Positions 17,951 through 27,450 of a DNA stretch of 64,000 bases are shown here, one piece after another; position 1 is the stretch's first letter; each line of letters begins with the position of its first letter. The DNA lies in assembly GCF_016123485.1 (NCBI RefSeq), contig NZ_JADCKQ010000002.1:62001-126000 (forward strand), given 5' to 3'. The notes beneath the pieces were generated by a model that saw nothing but the letters and a program-made list of their open reading frames with translations, did not search any database and was not told the DNA's origin. The position numbers and the translations under genes are program-made. Source of the DNA: Halocynthiibacter styelae (lineage in GTDB: Bacteria > Pseudomonadota > Alphaproteobacteria > Rhodobacterales > Rhodobacteraceae).

Positions 17951-19239
17951 TGCAGTGTCTCCAACACCAGCGGGTCGGCTTCCACTGTTGCCCCCAGAAT
18001 GATCGCGGCCTGCACGGCCTCCGCTGCGCGCTCTGCCGCTGCCTCATCTGCCGCATGCACCATCGCCAGAGGCGCGCCTTTCGCCACGGTGTCGCCTACC
18101 CGGCCCAGATCCGATAGCCCAACCGCCATATCAAGCTTCTGCCCGCCGTAAAGACGCCCACCGCCCAGATGCACCACGACTTCGCCAAGCGCACGGGCAT
18201 CCATTTTCGTGATCACGCCAGCTTCCCGCGCACAGACTTCCAGCACGACGGGCGCTTCCGGCAGACAGGTTTCCCGTACGTCTTCAGGTCCTCCAAGGGC
18301 TGCAATCATCTTCGCAAAGATCTCTCGCGCCTGGCCCGATGTGATAGCCGCGCGGATCATGCTGCGTCCCTTGGCTTCATCTGTCGCAAGCCCCGCCGCC
18401 AGCAGCAATGCCCCGCCCAGCGCCGCGGTCAGTTGCAGCAGCACACCCTCGCTACGCCCTTCCAGCACCCGCAAACATTCGCGCACTTCCAGCGCATTGC
18501 CTGCCGCAGGCGCAAGCGGCGAATTCATATCGGTCACCAGCGCCAGCGTCGGACATCCCGCACCTTTTGCCGTGTCGACCAGGGCGCGCGCAAGGGCTGC
18601 GGCATCCTCCGGATTATCCATAAACGCGCCTGATCCGCATTTCACATCCAGTACTAGGGTTTCAAGCCCCGCCGCCAGTTTCTTCGACAGAATTGACGCT
18701 GTGATCAAATCAATGCTTTCCACGGTCGAGGTCACATCGCGGATCGCATAAAGCCGCTTATCCGCCGGGGCCATGTCGCCCGTGGCCGAAACAATCGCAC
18801 AGCCCAGCGCGCCAACAATCTGGCGAAATTTTTCCTCGGAAACTTCGGTGTTCACGCCGGGGATCGCCTCGAGTTTATCCAGTGTCCCGCCCGTATGGCC
18901 CAGCCCGCGCCCGGAAATCATCGGCACATAGGCCCCGCAAGCCGCAAGCGCCGGGGCAAGGATCAGAGACACACAATCGCCCACGCCACCGGTAGAATGT
19001 TTATCGACCACGGGCCCGGGCAGATCCCAGGCCATGACATCACCACTGTCGCGCATCGCCTGGGTCAGGGCCACACGGCCCGCCTCACCCAACCCGTTCA
19101 AACAAGTCGCCATGGCAAAGGCCCCCGCCTGGGCGTCCGTCACAGTGCCATCCGCAAGGCATGAAGCGAACCAACGGATTTCCTCAGATGTCAGCGTTTC
19201 TTTTTCGCGCAGGCGCAGGATGATAGATCGTGCGTCCAT
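17947..19239 (-). CDS. deoA: thymidine phosphorylase
   Basis: This 430-residue enzyme splits thymidine (and deoxyuridine) with phosphate to base plus deoxyribose 1-phosphate. The glycine-rich phosphate loop KHSTGGVGDCVSL lies near residue 80, SGRGLGHTGGTLDKLE near 108, and the KCGSGAFM block near 187, all typical of the family. The C-terminal beta-barrel domain is present. It starts two bases after cdd and overlaps deoB, so these genes are co-transcribed. Confidence 0.95.
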   Translation of the reverse strand: MDARSIILRLREKETLTSEEIRWFASCLADGTVTDAQAGAFAMATCLNGLGEAGRVALTQAMRDSGDVMAWDLPGPVVDKHSTGGVGDCVSLILAPALAACGAYVPMISGRGLGHTGGTLDKLEAIPGVNTEVSEEKFRQIVGALGCAIVSATGDMAPADKRLYAIRDVTSTVESIDLITASILSKKLAAGLETLVLDVKCGSGAFMDNPEDAAALARALVDTAKGAGCPTLALVTDMNSPLAPAAGNALEVRECLRVLEGRSEGVLLQLTAALGGALLLAAGLATDEAKGRSMIRAAITSGQAREIFAKMIAALGGPEDVRETCLPEAPVVLEVCAREAGVITKMDARALGEVVVHLGGGRLYGGQKLDMAVGLSDLGRVGDTVAKGAPLAMVHAADEAAAERAAEAVQAAIILGATVEADPLVLETLQ

Positions 19240-19241
19240 GG

Positions 19242-19637
19242 TTACGCATTCTCCATATGGTCTTCCGAAAAACGACCGGGCAGCAATTCACCCACGGTCA
19301 TTTGCAGGGTCTTGCCTTCCATCGTCGCCATGGTCACAACCACATCATCCCCGGCAAATTCTGCGATTTTCTGACGGCAACCACCACAAGGCGGCACAGG
19401 CGCCGGACTGTCGGCAACCACAGTGATTTCAGCGATCTTCCGTTGCCCTGCGACACACATCGCAGCAATGGCGCCTGCTTCGGCACAGGTGCCTTCGGGA
19501 TAGGCGACGTTTTCAACGTTACAGCCCTGAAACACCTGCCCGTCTGCGGTGCGCACAGCAGCCCCCACCAGGAAGCGCGAATAAGGCGCATGGGCGTTTT
19601 CACGGGCGGTTTTTGCGGCGGCCAAAAGGTCAGACAT
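19242..19637 (-). CDS. cdd: cytidine deaminase
   Basis: This 131-residue enzyme converts cytidine/deoxycytidine to uridine forms. It is of the small tetrameric type: Cys51-Ala-Glu53 (TCAEAGAIA) supplies zinc ligand and proton shuttle, and Cys84/Cys87 lie in PCGGCRQ. The start at 19637 (MSDLLAAAK) has AAAGGA eight bases upstream; the ATG at 19646 overlaps that Shine-Dalgarno and is unlikely. It is the first gene of the salvage operon, and the operon promoter should lie in 19638-19703. Confidence 0.93.
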   Translation of the reverse strand: MSDLLAAAKTARENAHAPYSRFLVGAAVRTADGQVFQGCNVENVAYPEGTCAEAGAIAAMCVAGQRKIAEITVVADSPAPVPPCGGCRQKIAEFAGDDVVVTMATMEGKTLQMTVGELLPGRFSEDHMENA

Positions 19638-19703
19638 CCGGGGCATCCTTTGAAGTAAATCAGATGCCCCAGACTATACCCGCCCCCGCGAGATGCAAGT
19701 CTC

Positions 19704-20813
19704 TTAGCGGGTTTCAGTCCTGAAAGCGCCGGGCAAAGAAACCTCGATCAACTCCAGATCATCAGAGGCCTGGGAATAACGGGTTTCCATACCAGGCGGG
19801 ATCACGAATGCATCACCGGCTTCAAGTGTGTAAGGGTCTTTGCCTTCGCCTTCCAGCACCATGGATCCGGTTTTCACAAAGGTGAAATGGATGTCAGCAT
19901 GGTGTCTTGCCCAGCGCGTATCCCCAGTTGCGGGGCGGATAACCTGAACGCCTGCGACTTCTTTGGTGTTCTCACAAATCGTCGTGTCGCGGGCATCAAA
20001 ACCAGGAATGCGGAACGGTTCAAACGGGCTGTCTTTGCCAACATTATGCACAAAACGCTGCCCCTGCCATTCACGTTCCGGACGGAAATGTGGGGTCGGC
20101 AGTTCCATATCATGGTCAATCTCGGTGACATGTTCGGCCGGCACACCAATTTCCAGCACCTCAATCGCTTCACTGGCATACAGCACCCGGTGGCGGATTT
20201 CCGGCGGCTGAATGAAACAATCTCCGGCATGCAGACGGATCGTGTCGCCCTGATCTTCATAAACAACATCCACCCAGCCCGCGAGGCAGAAGATCAGCTG
20301 AAACCCAACCTTATGGTAATGCACCATGTCGGGCACAGGGCCACCGTCAGGAATGCGAATGTGGCTTGCAATGATAGACCCGCCCAGGCGGGTTGGTATC
20401 AAATCGCGGTAATGCATGCCCGCACGTCCAATCACCCAGGGGGCCTGATCTTTCAGACGACGCACAACAAAGGCATGTTCGGTTTCCGGCATCACCAGCG
20501 GCGGGTTCAGCTCATCAATCTCAACCTTTGTACCATTGGGCGCGGTCAACACCCGTGCGCCATCTGCGAACTCATCCGGATTGTCCGTCAGAATACGCAG
20601 GGTGGCCGGGGCCTCTGCCGCGCCGCGTTCAACGCGCAGACGAATGCCATGTCCTGAAAATACAGCCACCTGTGGATTATCTGCCGGATAAATCATATCC
20701 ATCCGCATCTTCAGAGTTCTGGTGAAAAACGGAATATCTTTCGGCAGGTTATCCGTTGGAATACGGATCTCTGCGCGGATTTCCTCAGCGCTGTCTACAT
20801 TACTTTTCGCCAT
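19704..20813 (-). CDS. tandem cupin domain protein
   Basis: This 369-residue protein has three parts. Residues about 15-60 form a VOC/glyoxalase-like strand region (FFTRTLKMRMDMIYP, then VAVFSGHGIRLRVERG). A first cupin barrel near 150-225 carries HYHKVGFQLIFCLAG and GDCFIQPPEIRHRV. A second, near 275-360, carries RHHADIHFTFVKTG and GDAFVIPPGMETRY. The first barrel keeps HxH and a distal His as possible metal ligands; the second lacks a distal His. The ATG at 20813 follows GGGGAAGAG; the longer frame to 20921 is unsupported. It is divergent from maeB. The substrate is unknown. Confidence 0.75.
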   Translation of the reverse strand: MAKSNVDSAEEIRAEIRIPTDNLPKDIPFFTRTLKMRMDMIYPADNPQVAVFSGHGIRLRVERGAAEAPATLRILTDNPDEFADGARVLTAPNGTKVEIDELNPPLVMPETEHAFVVRRLKDQAPWVIGRAGMHYRDLIPTRLGGSIIASHIRIPDGGPVPDMVHYHKVGFQLIFCLAGWVDVVYEDQGDTIRLHAGDCFIQPPEIRHRVLYASEAIEVLEIGVPAEHVTEIDHDMELPTPHFRPEREWQGQRFVHNVGKDSPFEPFRIPGFDARDTTICENTKEVAGVQVIRPATGDTRWARHHADIHFTFVKTGSMVLEGEGKDPYTLEAGDAFVIPPGMETRYSQASDDLELIEVSLPGAFRTETR

Positions 20814-20930
20814 CTCTTCCCCCGTTGCTTCAAACTTAAAGCTTTTGCCAGACCATGGGCGATACACAGCGCAAATGCAATACAGTTGAATTACCGACGT
20901 CAGACATGCAATATGCGACAAAATAAATTG

Positions 20931-20944
20931 GTTTAGCGTTAAAC
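20931..20944 (+). promoter_or_regulatory. palindrome upstream of maeB (candidate operator)
   Basis: GTTTAGCGTTAAAC has arms GTTTA / TAAAC and lies 33 bases before the maeB start. It matches, at ten of twelve core positions, the palindrome at 23312-23323 upstream of the propionyl-CoA synthetase gene. A shared regulator of C2/C3 metabolism is inference only. Confidence 0.35.
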
Positions 20945-20977
20945 GATACTACGCCACCACCCCAGGGAGACAGACAG

Positions 20978-23257
20978 ATGGCAGACGGTCAGGAAAAGAA
21001 ACGGCGCCAGCGCGCGCTTGATTATCATGAATTCCCACGCCCTGGTAAACTGGAAATTCGCGCAACCAAACCCATGGCAAACGGGCGCGATCTGGCACGC
21101 GCCTATTCCCCTGGTGTGGCTGAGGCCTGCCTTGAAATTAAGGCGGATCCGTCCACCGCTGAACGCTATACAGCGCGGGGTAATCTGGTAGCTGTTGTGT
21201 CTAATGGCACAGCTGTTCTGGGCCTGGGCAATATTGGTGGCCTTGCCTCAAAACCAGTGATGGAAGGCAAAGCAGTTCTGTTTAAGAAATTCGCCAATAT
21301 CGACTGCTTTGATATTGAGTTGGACGAAGCAGATCCCGAACGTGTGGCGGATATCGTCTGTGCGCTGGAACCGACCTTTGGTGCGATCAATCTGGAAGAC
21401 ATCAAAGCCCCGGATTGCTTCATTGTCGAAGAACTTTGCAGGCAGCGCATGAACATCCCGGTCTTCCATGATGACCAGCACGGCACCGCGATTGTTGTGG
21501 GCGCTGCGGCCTATAACGCGCTACATGTGGTTGACAAGAAATTCAGCGAAATCAAAGTGGTATCAACCGGTGGCGGGGCTGCGGGCATTGCGTGCCTGAA
21601 CATGCTTTTGTCCCTTGGGGTAAAGCGCGAGAACGTCTGGCTCTGTGATATTGACGGGCTGGTTTATGAGGGGCGCGAAAGCGAAATGACCCCGCAAAAG
21701 GCGGCCTTTGCGCAAGGGACATCGCCAGCAACGCTGGATGATGTGATTGACGGGGCGGATCTGTTCCTTGGCCTGTCTGGTCCTGGCGTTCTGAAACCTG
21801 AACATGTGGCGAAAATGGCCACGAAACCTGTTGTCTTTGCCCTGGCCAACCCAACGCCTGAAATCATGCCGGATGAGGTGCGTTCCGTTGCCCCGGATGC
21901 GATCATTGCCACGGGCCGGTCTGATTTCCCCAATCAGGTCAACAATGTATTGTGCTTCCCCTTCATCTTTCGCGGCGCACTGGATGTCGGCGCAAGCGAG
22001 ATCAACGAAGCTATGAAAGTGGCCTGTGTCGAAGGCATCGCAGAACTGGCACGCGCCACAACATCGGCCGAAGCCGCTGCTGCATATAAAGGTGAACAGC
22101 TGACTTTTGGGGCGGATTATCTGATCCCGAAGCCGTTTGATCCGCGCCTGATGGGCGTTGTGGCCACCGCAGTTGCCCGCGCGGCGATGGAAACCGGTGT
22201 TGCGAAACGTCCGGTGGACTGCCTTGAAAAATACAAAGACAATCTGGATGCCTCTGTCTTTAAATCCGCGATGATCATGCGTCCGGTGTTTGCCGCCGCA
22301 TCAACCGCAGAACGACGCATCGTCTTTGCCGAGGGCGAAGATGAACGCGTGTTGCGCGCGGCCAACGCGATGCTGGAAGAAACCACCGACAAGCCGATTC
22401 TGATTGGCCGTCCCGAAGTGATTGAACGTCGCCTGGATCGCGCGGGCCTGTCCATCAAACCCGGGCATGATTTTGATCTGGTGAACCCGGAAAATGACCC
22501 GCGTTATCGCGATTACTGGAACACCTATCACAACCTGATGTCGCGTCAGGGTGTGACCCCGGATCTGGCGAAAGCGATCATGCGCACAAACACCACCGCA
22601 ATTGGCGCGATCATGGTCCAGCGCGAAGAAGCTGACAGTCTGATCTGTGGCACCTTCGGACAGTTCCAGTGGCATATGAACTATGTGACCCAAATTCTGG
22701 GCACGCAGGAACTGCAACCTGTTGGCGCACTCAGCCTGATGATCCTGGAAGATGGGCCCCTGTTTATCGCCGACACCCATGTTCACCCGGAACCCACACC
22801 AGAACAAATTGCAGAAACCGCAATTTCCGCCGCCCGCCATGTGGCGCGTTTTGGTGTAACGCCGCAGATTGCTTTGTGTTCCTATTCACAATTTGGCAAT
22901 CTGAATTGTGACACGGGACGACGCACACGGGCTGCGATGGAAATCCTCGACTCGTCCCCACGTGATTTCATCTATGAAGGTGAGATGCATATTGATGCCG
23001 CCCTGGATGAAGAACTGCGCGCCCGCTCCCTGCCCTGTTCCCGCCTAAAAGGGGCGGCGAATGTGCTGGTGTTTGCGAATACGGATGCGGCATCTGGTGT
23101 GCGCAACATTCTGAAGATGAAAGGCAATGGCCTGGAAGTTGGACCAATCCTGATGGGCATGGGCAACCGCGCCCATATTGTGACCCCTTCAATCACCGCG
23201 CGGGGTCTGCTGAACATGTCTGCCATCGCGGGCACACCGGTTTCGGTTTACGGGTAA
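20978..23257 (+). CDS. maeB: NADP-dependent malic enzyme with C-terminal phosphotransacetylase-like domain
   Basis: This 759-residue fusion has a malic enzyme part (about 1-430) that oxidatively decarboxylates malate to pyruvate. It shows YSPGVAEAC, the metal site region [12 protein letters not shown] near 165, and the nucleotide loop [12 protein letters not shown] near 192. The C-terminal part (about 435-759) is related to phosphate acetyltransferase, with [15 protein letters not shown] and [17 protein letters not shown]. In this fusion class the second domain is generally regulatory, binding acetyl-CoA, rather than catalytic (family knowledge). GGGAGA precedes the ATG. A palindrome lies upstream, and the propionyl-CoA synthetase follows on the same strand. 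Confidence 0.95.
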   Translation: MADGQEKKRRQRALDYHEFPRPGKLEIRATKPMANGRDLARAYSPGVAEACLEIKADPSTAERYTARGNLVAVVSNGTAVLGLGNIGGLASKPVMEGKAVLFKKFANIDCFDIELDEADPERVADIVCALEPTFGAINLEDIKAPDCFIVEELCRQRMNIPVFHDDQHGTAIVVGAAAYNALHVVDKKFSEIKVVSTGGGAAGIACLNMLLSLGVKRENVWLCDIDGLVYEGRESEMTPQKAAFAQGTSPATLDDVIDGADLFLGLSGPGVLKPEHVAKMATKPVVFALANPTPEIMPDEVRSVAPDAIIATGRSDFPNQVNNVLCFPFIFRGALDVGASEINEAMKVACVEGIAELARATTSAEAAAAYKGEQLTFGADYLIPKPFDPRLMGVVATAVARAAMETGVAKRPVDCLEKYKDNLDASVFKSAMIMRPVFAAASTAERRIVFAEGEDERVLRAANAMLEETTDKPILIGRPEVIERRLDRAGLSIKPGHDFDLVNPENDPRYRDYWNTYHNLMSRQGVTPDLAKAIMRTNTTAIGAIMVQREEADSLICGTFGQFQWHMNYVTQILGTQELQPVGALSLMILEDGPLFIADTHVHPEPTPEQIAETAISAARHVARFGVTPQIALCSYSQFGNLNCDTGRRTRAAMEILDSSPRDFIYEGEMHIDAALDEELRARSLPCSRLKGAANVLVFANTDAASGVRNILKMKGNGLEVGPILMGMGNRAHIVTPSITARGLLNMSAIAGTPVSVYG

Positions 23258-23269
23258 CACACCCCTTAA

Positions 23270-23294
23270 GGCTTCAGCCTCCATGGCTGAAGCC
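23270..23294 (+). terminator. hairpin after maeB, possible terminator
   Basis: A perfect 10-bp stem (GGCTTCAGCC / GGCTGAAGCC) with a 5-base loop lies 12 bases past the maeB stop. No T-run follows, so termination may be weak or Rho-dependent. Confidence 0.5.
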
Positions 23295-23311
23295 ATCCCT
23301 CTCCCGAACCC

Positions 23312-23323
23312 GTTAGCGCTAAA
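23312..23323 (+). promoter_or_regulatory. palindrome upstream of prpE (candidate operator)
   Basis: The core TTAGCGCTAA is a perfect 10-bp palindrome about 105 bases upstream of the propionyl-CoA synthetase start. It is similar to the maeB palindrome at 20931-20944. Confidence 0.35.
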
Positions 23324-23426
23324 TCGCGACATTCGGGCGCAGGCGTCACAATTCATGTCGCTTGCCTGCCGCTCTGCCCGAGGCTTAAGAAACATAGAGG
23401 GATAACGCAGTCAGGGAGGACGACGC

Positions 23427-25319
23427 ATGACATATCGTGAAACATATGACGCCTGGAAAGCAGATCCGGAGGCATTCTGGATGGAAGCTGCCGAGGCGAT
23501 CGAATGGGACCAGAAACCGTCCAAAGCTTTGTCCGACGAAAATGCGCCGCTTTACGAATGGTATGCAGATGCCAAGGTAAACACCTGCTGGAACGCCGTG
23601 GATCGCCACGTTGAAAACGGCCGGGGCGAGCAGACCGCGATCATCTATGACAGCCCGATCACCCATACGAAACGCGAAATTTCCTATGTGGAACTGCGCA
23701 ACCGCGTAGCATCCCTTGCCGGTGCTTTGCGTGCAAAAGGCGTGGAAAAGGGCGACCGCGTTATCATATATATGCCGATGATCCCCGAGGCGCTTGAAGC
23801 CATGCTGGCCTGTGCCCGTATTGGTGCCGTGCATTCTGTTGTTTTTGGTGGTTTTGCGGCGAATGAGCTGGCCGTGCGCATTGATGACTGTACGCCCAAG
23901 GCCATCATCGCGGCCTCTTGTGGTCTGGAACCAAACCGCACCGTACATTACAAGCCGCTACTGGACGGCGCGATTGAACTGGCGACCCACAAGCCCGATT
24001 TCTGCGTGATCTTCCAGCGTGAACAGGAAGTGGCTGAACTGATTGAAGGCCGCGATGTGAACTGGCACGGCTTCCAATATGGCGTTGAGCCTGCCGATTG
24101 CCTGCCTGTTGAGGGCAACCATCCCGCTTATATCCTGTATACGTCTGGCACCACCGGCCAGCCAAAAGGCGTTGTGCGTCATACCGCAGGCCATCTGGTG
24201 GCCCTGAACTGGACCATGAAGAACATCTATAACGTCAACCCCGGTGATGTCTTCTGGGCCGCATCAGACGTCGGCTGGGTCGTGGGGCATTCCTACATCT
24301 GTTACGGTCCGCTGATCCACGGCAACACCACGATTGTCTTTGAGGGCAAACCCGTTGGCACCCCGGATGCGGGCACCTTCTGGCGCGTGATTGAGGAACA
24401 TAAGGTTAAGACGTTCTTCACCGCCCCCACGGCCTTCCGTGCTGTCAAACGCGAAGACCCCACCGGTGAATATGTGAAAAAATACGATCTCAGCTGCCTG
24501 GAACAGGTTTTCCTGGCCGGTGAACGCGCTGACCCTGACACCATCGTCTGGGCGCAGGATCAACTGCAAAAACCGATCATCGACCACTGGTGGCAGACAG
24601 AGCTGGGCTATCCCGGCGTCTGTAACCCTGTGGGGATTGAACTGCTGGACGTCAAACTGGGATCGCCTTCCGTACCACTGCCCGGCTATGAGATGAAGAT
24701 CCTCGATGATGAGGGTAATGAACTGCCCCCCGGCGAACTGGGTGCAATTGTCACGCCTCTGCCCCTGCCGCCCGGCACATTCCCAACCCTGTGGAACGCC
24801 GAAGATCGCTATAAATCCAGCTATCTCAATACCTTTCCGGGATATTATGAAACCGGTGATGCGGGCATGATTGATGAGGATGGCTATCTTTACATCATGG
24901 CGCGCACCGATGACGTGATCAACGTCGCGGGCCACCGCCTGTCAACGGGCGCGATGGAAGAGGTTCTGGCAGCTCACCCCGATGTTGCCGAATGCGCGGT
25001 GATTGGTGTCGCGGATCCATTGAAAGGCCAGGCACCTATGGGCTTCCTTTGCCTCAACGCGGGTACGGATCGGGATCACGCCGACATCGCGAAAGAAGTC
25101 GTGAAAATGGTACGCGAAAAGATCGGCCCCGTGGCCGCCTTTAAGCTGGCCTGCGTCGTGGATCGCCTGCCCAAAACACGTTCAGGGAAAATACTGCGCG
25201 CAACCATGGTGAAGATCGCTGATGGTGAAGAGTTCAAAATGCCGGCCACCATTGATGATCCGATGATCCTGGACGAAATCAAAGAAGCCCTGCAAACGCT
25301 GGGCTATCCGAAAAGCTGA
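23427..25319 (+). CDS. prpE: propionyl-CoA synthetase (acetyl-CoA synthetase family)
   Basis: This 630-residue AMP-forming ligase activates a short-chain acid. Key blocks are the ATP loop YTSGTTGQPKGVVR near 235, WWQTELGYP near 388, the hinge MARTDDVINVAGHRLSTG near 490 and the acylation-controlled lysine in KTRSGKILRA near 590. The overall length of about 630, the start TYRETYDAWKADPEAFW and the absence of the longer acetyl-CoA synthetase N-terminus favour PrpE over Acs; acetate use is possible. The usual TETG is TELG here. GGGAGGA precedes the ATG. Co-orientation with maeB suits a propionate/C3 route to pyruvate and succinate. Confidence 0.82.
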   Translation: MTYRETYDAWKADPEAFWMEAAEAIEWDQKPSKALSDENAPLYEWYADAKVNTCWNAVDRHVENGRGEQTAIIYDSPITHTKREISYVELRNRVASLAGALRAKGVEKGDRVIIYMPMIPEALEAMLACARIGAVHSVVFGGFAANELAVRIDDCTPKAIIAASCGLEPNRTVHYKPLLDGAIELATHKPDFCVIFQREQEVAELIEGRDVNWHGFQYGVEPADCLPVEGNHPAYILYTSGTTGQPKGVVRHTAGHLVALNWTMKNIYNVNPGDVFWAASDVGWVVGHSYICYGPLIHGNTTIVFEGKPVGTPDAGTFWRVIEEHKVKTFFTAPTAFRAVKREDPTGEYVKKYDLSCLEQVFLAGERADPDTIVWAQDQLQKPIIDHWWQTELGYPGVCNPVGIELLDVKLGSPSVPLPGYEMKILDDEGNELPPGELGAIVTPLPLPPGTFPTLWNAEDRYKSSYLNTFPGYYETGDAGMIDEDGYLYIMARTDDVINVAGHRLSTGAMEEVLAAHPDVAECAVIGVADPLKGQAPMGFLCLNAGTDRDHADIAKEVVKMVREKIGPVAAFKLACVVDRLPKTRSGKILRATMVKIADGEEFKMPATIDDPMILDEIKEALQTLGYPKS

Positions 25320-25447
25320 CCACTCAGTTAACCATTACGTCCTATCCCCCTTGAATTTGAAGTGAAAACACGTCAGATTTAGGGGGTTCCTCCTGGTGAG
25401 GTGACTGTGTGTTAGAGTGAGTTAACTGGTATGGTGTATTTTATACC

Positions 25448-25465
25448 CTCTGATATTTATCAGAG
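25448..25465 (+). terminator. hairpin with T-run, probable end of the prpE transcript
   Basis: The perfect stem CTCTGAT / ATCAGAG with a 4-base loop is followed by TGGCTTTTT. It lies about 130 bases past the prpE stop. Confidence 0.5.
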
Positions 25466-25467
25466 TG

Positions 25468-25499
25468 GCTTTTTCGCCATTTCGAAAGGGTGAAAAAGC
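25468..25499. repeat. 32-bp near-perfect palindrome
   Basis: Arms GCTTTTTC / GAAAAAGC flank an inner CC...GG pair and a central TTTCGAAA, with two mismatched pairs in total. It directly follows the hairpin at 25448-25465. It could fold as RNA or be bound as DNA by a dimeric regulator. Confidence 0.55.
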
Positions 25500-25799
25500 G
25501 ATGCAATTTTTGCCTGAATCCCTGGCTGATGGAAGCGTTGCGCTATCCATGCTTCTGTTCCATTGGGACAATCTGAAACGAATATTTCGTTCTTATCTCA
25601 TGTCCCTCATTCTACAGCTGTCACTTATTCTGAACGGTTTTTTGTATTATTGCGCCTGTCGTGTTGGTGTCAGGCATCATCAGAACTGTCACTCACCAGG
25701 TGAAATCCTTTACGGCCCGCTGCAAGTCGTTTTCTCTACTCTCAGGTACCATCCCTCAGTTTTATCGCGGCAAACCGTCAGCCCGCCCCGCCAGGGGAT

Positions 25800-25825
25800 G
25801 ATATTTCAGTTTAACCTGAGATATC
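25800..25825 (+). terminator. terminator-like hairpin inside the structured spacer
   Basis: A 10-bp stem (GATATTTCAG / CTGAGATATC, one G-U pair) with a 6-base loop is followed by TTCTGACTTTTT. With no gene just upstream, it suggests the 3' end of a short non-coding transcript starting somewhere in 25500-25790. Confidence 0.45.
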
Positions 25826-25991
25826 TTCTGACTTTTTCCCCCTTGTCGGGAAGGGGAAATAACCCCTCATTGTCAGAAACTGCCAAGCCAGCCTTTCACC
25901 AGGTTATCGGTACCAGGGTAAATATGAAACAACTTACAGCTCTGATTCTGCTCCGTGGTCCGGCGTATAATCAGACAAAGGTTAGCTACCA

Positions 25992-27425
25992 ATGACCACG
26001 CAATTGCTTCTGATTGACGGCACATCCTCACTTCCACCCACTTACCAGAGCTCACTGAATGAGGCTGGATATCGCATACGCATTTGCCGCAGCGGTGCGG
26101 AAGGGCTGATCGCCTTTCAGGAACTTCGCCCTCAGGTTGTTTTACTTGATCTTGTGCTGCCTGATCGTGACGATCTTGAAGTGTTGCAGGAAATTCTGAC
26201 CATTTCCCCTGACACCCGCGTCATCGTTATCACAGCCACCGGTTCAATTGATCGTGCCGTAGATGCAATGCGTGCTGGCGCGCATGAATTTCTTCTCAAA
26301 CCTTTCAATGAACAGCGTTTTCTCGCTGCGATACGCAATGCCAGCCGCAGCGAAAGCAATACACCCATACAGTCACTCGCCGCCATACCCCCTTTAAAGA
26401 CGATGGGTTTCATCGGGTCATCGGCTGTGATGGAAAAGGTTTATGACAACATCCGCACCGTGGCAGGATCCATGGCAACCGTGTTTATCACTGGTGAAAG
26501 CGGTACCGGAAAAGAAATTTGTGCCCAGGCGCTGCATGATCTTTCAAATCGTTCAGAAGGGCCGTTCATTCCCCTGAATTGTGGGGCAATTCCGAATGAT
26601 TTGCTGGAAAGCGAAATCTTCGGTCACCTGCGCGGCGCATTTACCGGCGCGATTTCAGACAAACCGGGTGCAGCTGCAATGGCAGACGGTGGCACGTTGT
26701 TTTTTGATGAAATCTGCGAAATGAGCATGGAGCTGCAAACGAAATTGCTGCGCTTCCTGCAAACATCAATGATCCAACCGGTCGGATCTGTGCGCCCGGT
26801 CAAGGTGAATGTACGTATTGTCTGTGCAACAAACCTTGACCCTCTGGAACAGATGCGTCTGGGGAAATTCCGTGAAGATCTGTACTATCGCCTTCATGTT
26901 GTGCCCCTGCATCTTCCCCCGCTGCGGGAACGCGGAGATGACATCATGGAAATCGCCAAAAACGCGCTACAAAGGTTCTCGGCCGAAGAAAACAGACTTT
27001 TTGAAGATTTTTCTGACGAGGTAGATGCTTTCTTCAATGAACATCATTGGCCAGGAAATGTCCGTCAACTTCTGAATGTCATGCGCAATATTGTGGTTCT
27101 CAACAACGACAGCACTGTCACGATGGATATGCTGCCACATGATTTCCAGCGCGCGGGACAGCGTTCACTGCAGCCCGTTCAGCTGCCCTCAGCCCCCCCC
27201 ACGCCCCGGGCGGAACCAGAACAAGCCGGGCCAGCATTGGACGATCTGATCGGCAAATCACTTGATGAGATCGAACGCATTATTGTCGAAGAAACCATTG
27301 CCAGGAATTCAGGTTCCATTCCTGTTGCTGCACGGGTTCTCGCGGTGTCACCTTCTACGCTGTACCGTAAGATCTCTGGCTGGAAGCAGGCCGATAAACA
27401 GAATCGCAACCGCGAGAAAAGCTGA
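25992..27425 (+). CDS. sigma-54-dependent response regulator, LuxO/NtrC type
   Basis: This 477-residue cytosolic activator has an N-terminal receiver (about 1-120) with the phosphoacceptor Asp in LLDLVLPD near 54, Thr/Ser in VITATGSID and Lys in FLLKPF. An AAA+ domain follows (about 140-375), with Walker A GESGTGKE, the sigma-54 contact motif GAFTGA and Walker B GGTLFFDE. A Fis-type helix-turn-helix ends the protein (about 430-465). The AAA+ half reads very like Vibrio LuxO (GFIGSS, ADGGTLFFDEICEM, LQTKLLRFLQT). The Mg-binding acidic pair after strand 1, ED in LuxO, is DG here, so one acid is missing. No partner kinase or phosphotransfer protein is adjacent. A structured spacer lies upstream. 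Confidence 0.88.
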   Translation: MTTQLLLIDGTSSLPPTYQSSLNEAGYRIRICRSGAEGLIAFQELRPQVVLLDLVLPDRDDLEVLQEILTISPDTRVIVITATGSIDRAVDAMRAGAHEFLLKPFNEQRFLAAIRNASRSESNTPIQSLAAIPPLKTMGFIGSSAVMEKVYDNIRTVAGSMATVFITGESGTGKEICAQALHDLSNRSEGPFIPLNCGAIPNDLLESEIFGHLRGAFTGAISDKPGAAAMADGGTLFFDEICEMSMELQTKLLRFLQTSMIQPVGSVRPVKVNVRIVCATNLDPLEQMRLGKFREDLYYRLHVVPLHLPPLRERGDDIMEIAKNALQRFSAEENRLFEDFSDEVDAFFNEHHWPGNVRQLLNVMRNIVVLNNDSTVTMDMLPHDFQRAGQRSLQPVQLPSAPPTPRAEPEQAGPALDDLIGKSLDEIERIIVEETIARNSGSIPVAARVLAVSPSTLYRKISGWKQADKQNRNREKS

Positions 27426-27450
27426 ACCGAAGGCCGGCAACCTGCCGAAG

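Larger units (their letters stand above)
25320..25991. other. 672-base structured, T-rich spacer before the LuxO-like gene
   Basis: I see no convincing protein gene. One frame is open from about 25465 to 25995, but it has no well-placed ribosome binding site and an implausible composition. The stretch is less GC-rich than its neighbours and full of inverted repeats: CCCCCT / AGGGGG (25346-25351 with 25381-25386), the hairpin at 25448-25465, a 32-bp near-palindrome at 25468-25499 and the hairpin at 25800-25825 with a T-rich tail. It may be a leader, a small RNA locus or both. Confidence 0.5.

Noticed and set aside
25465-25995. 176-codon open frame before the LuxO-like gene
   Set aside because: No ribosome binding site at usable distance, implausible composition, and it crosses several hairpins including a terminator-like one.
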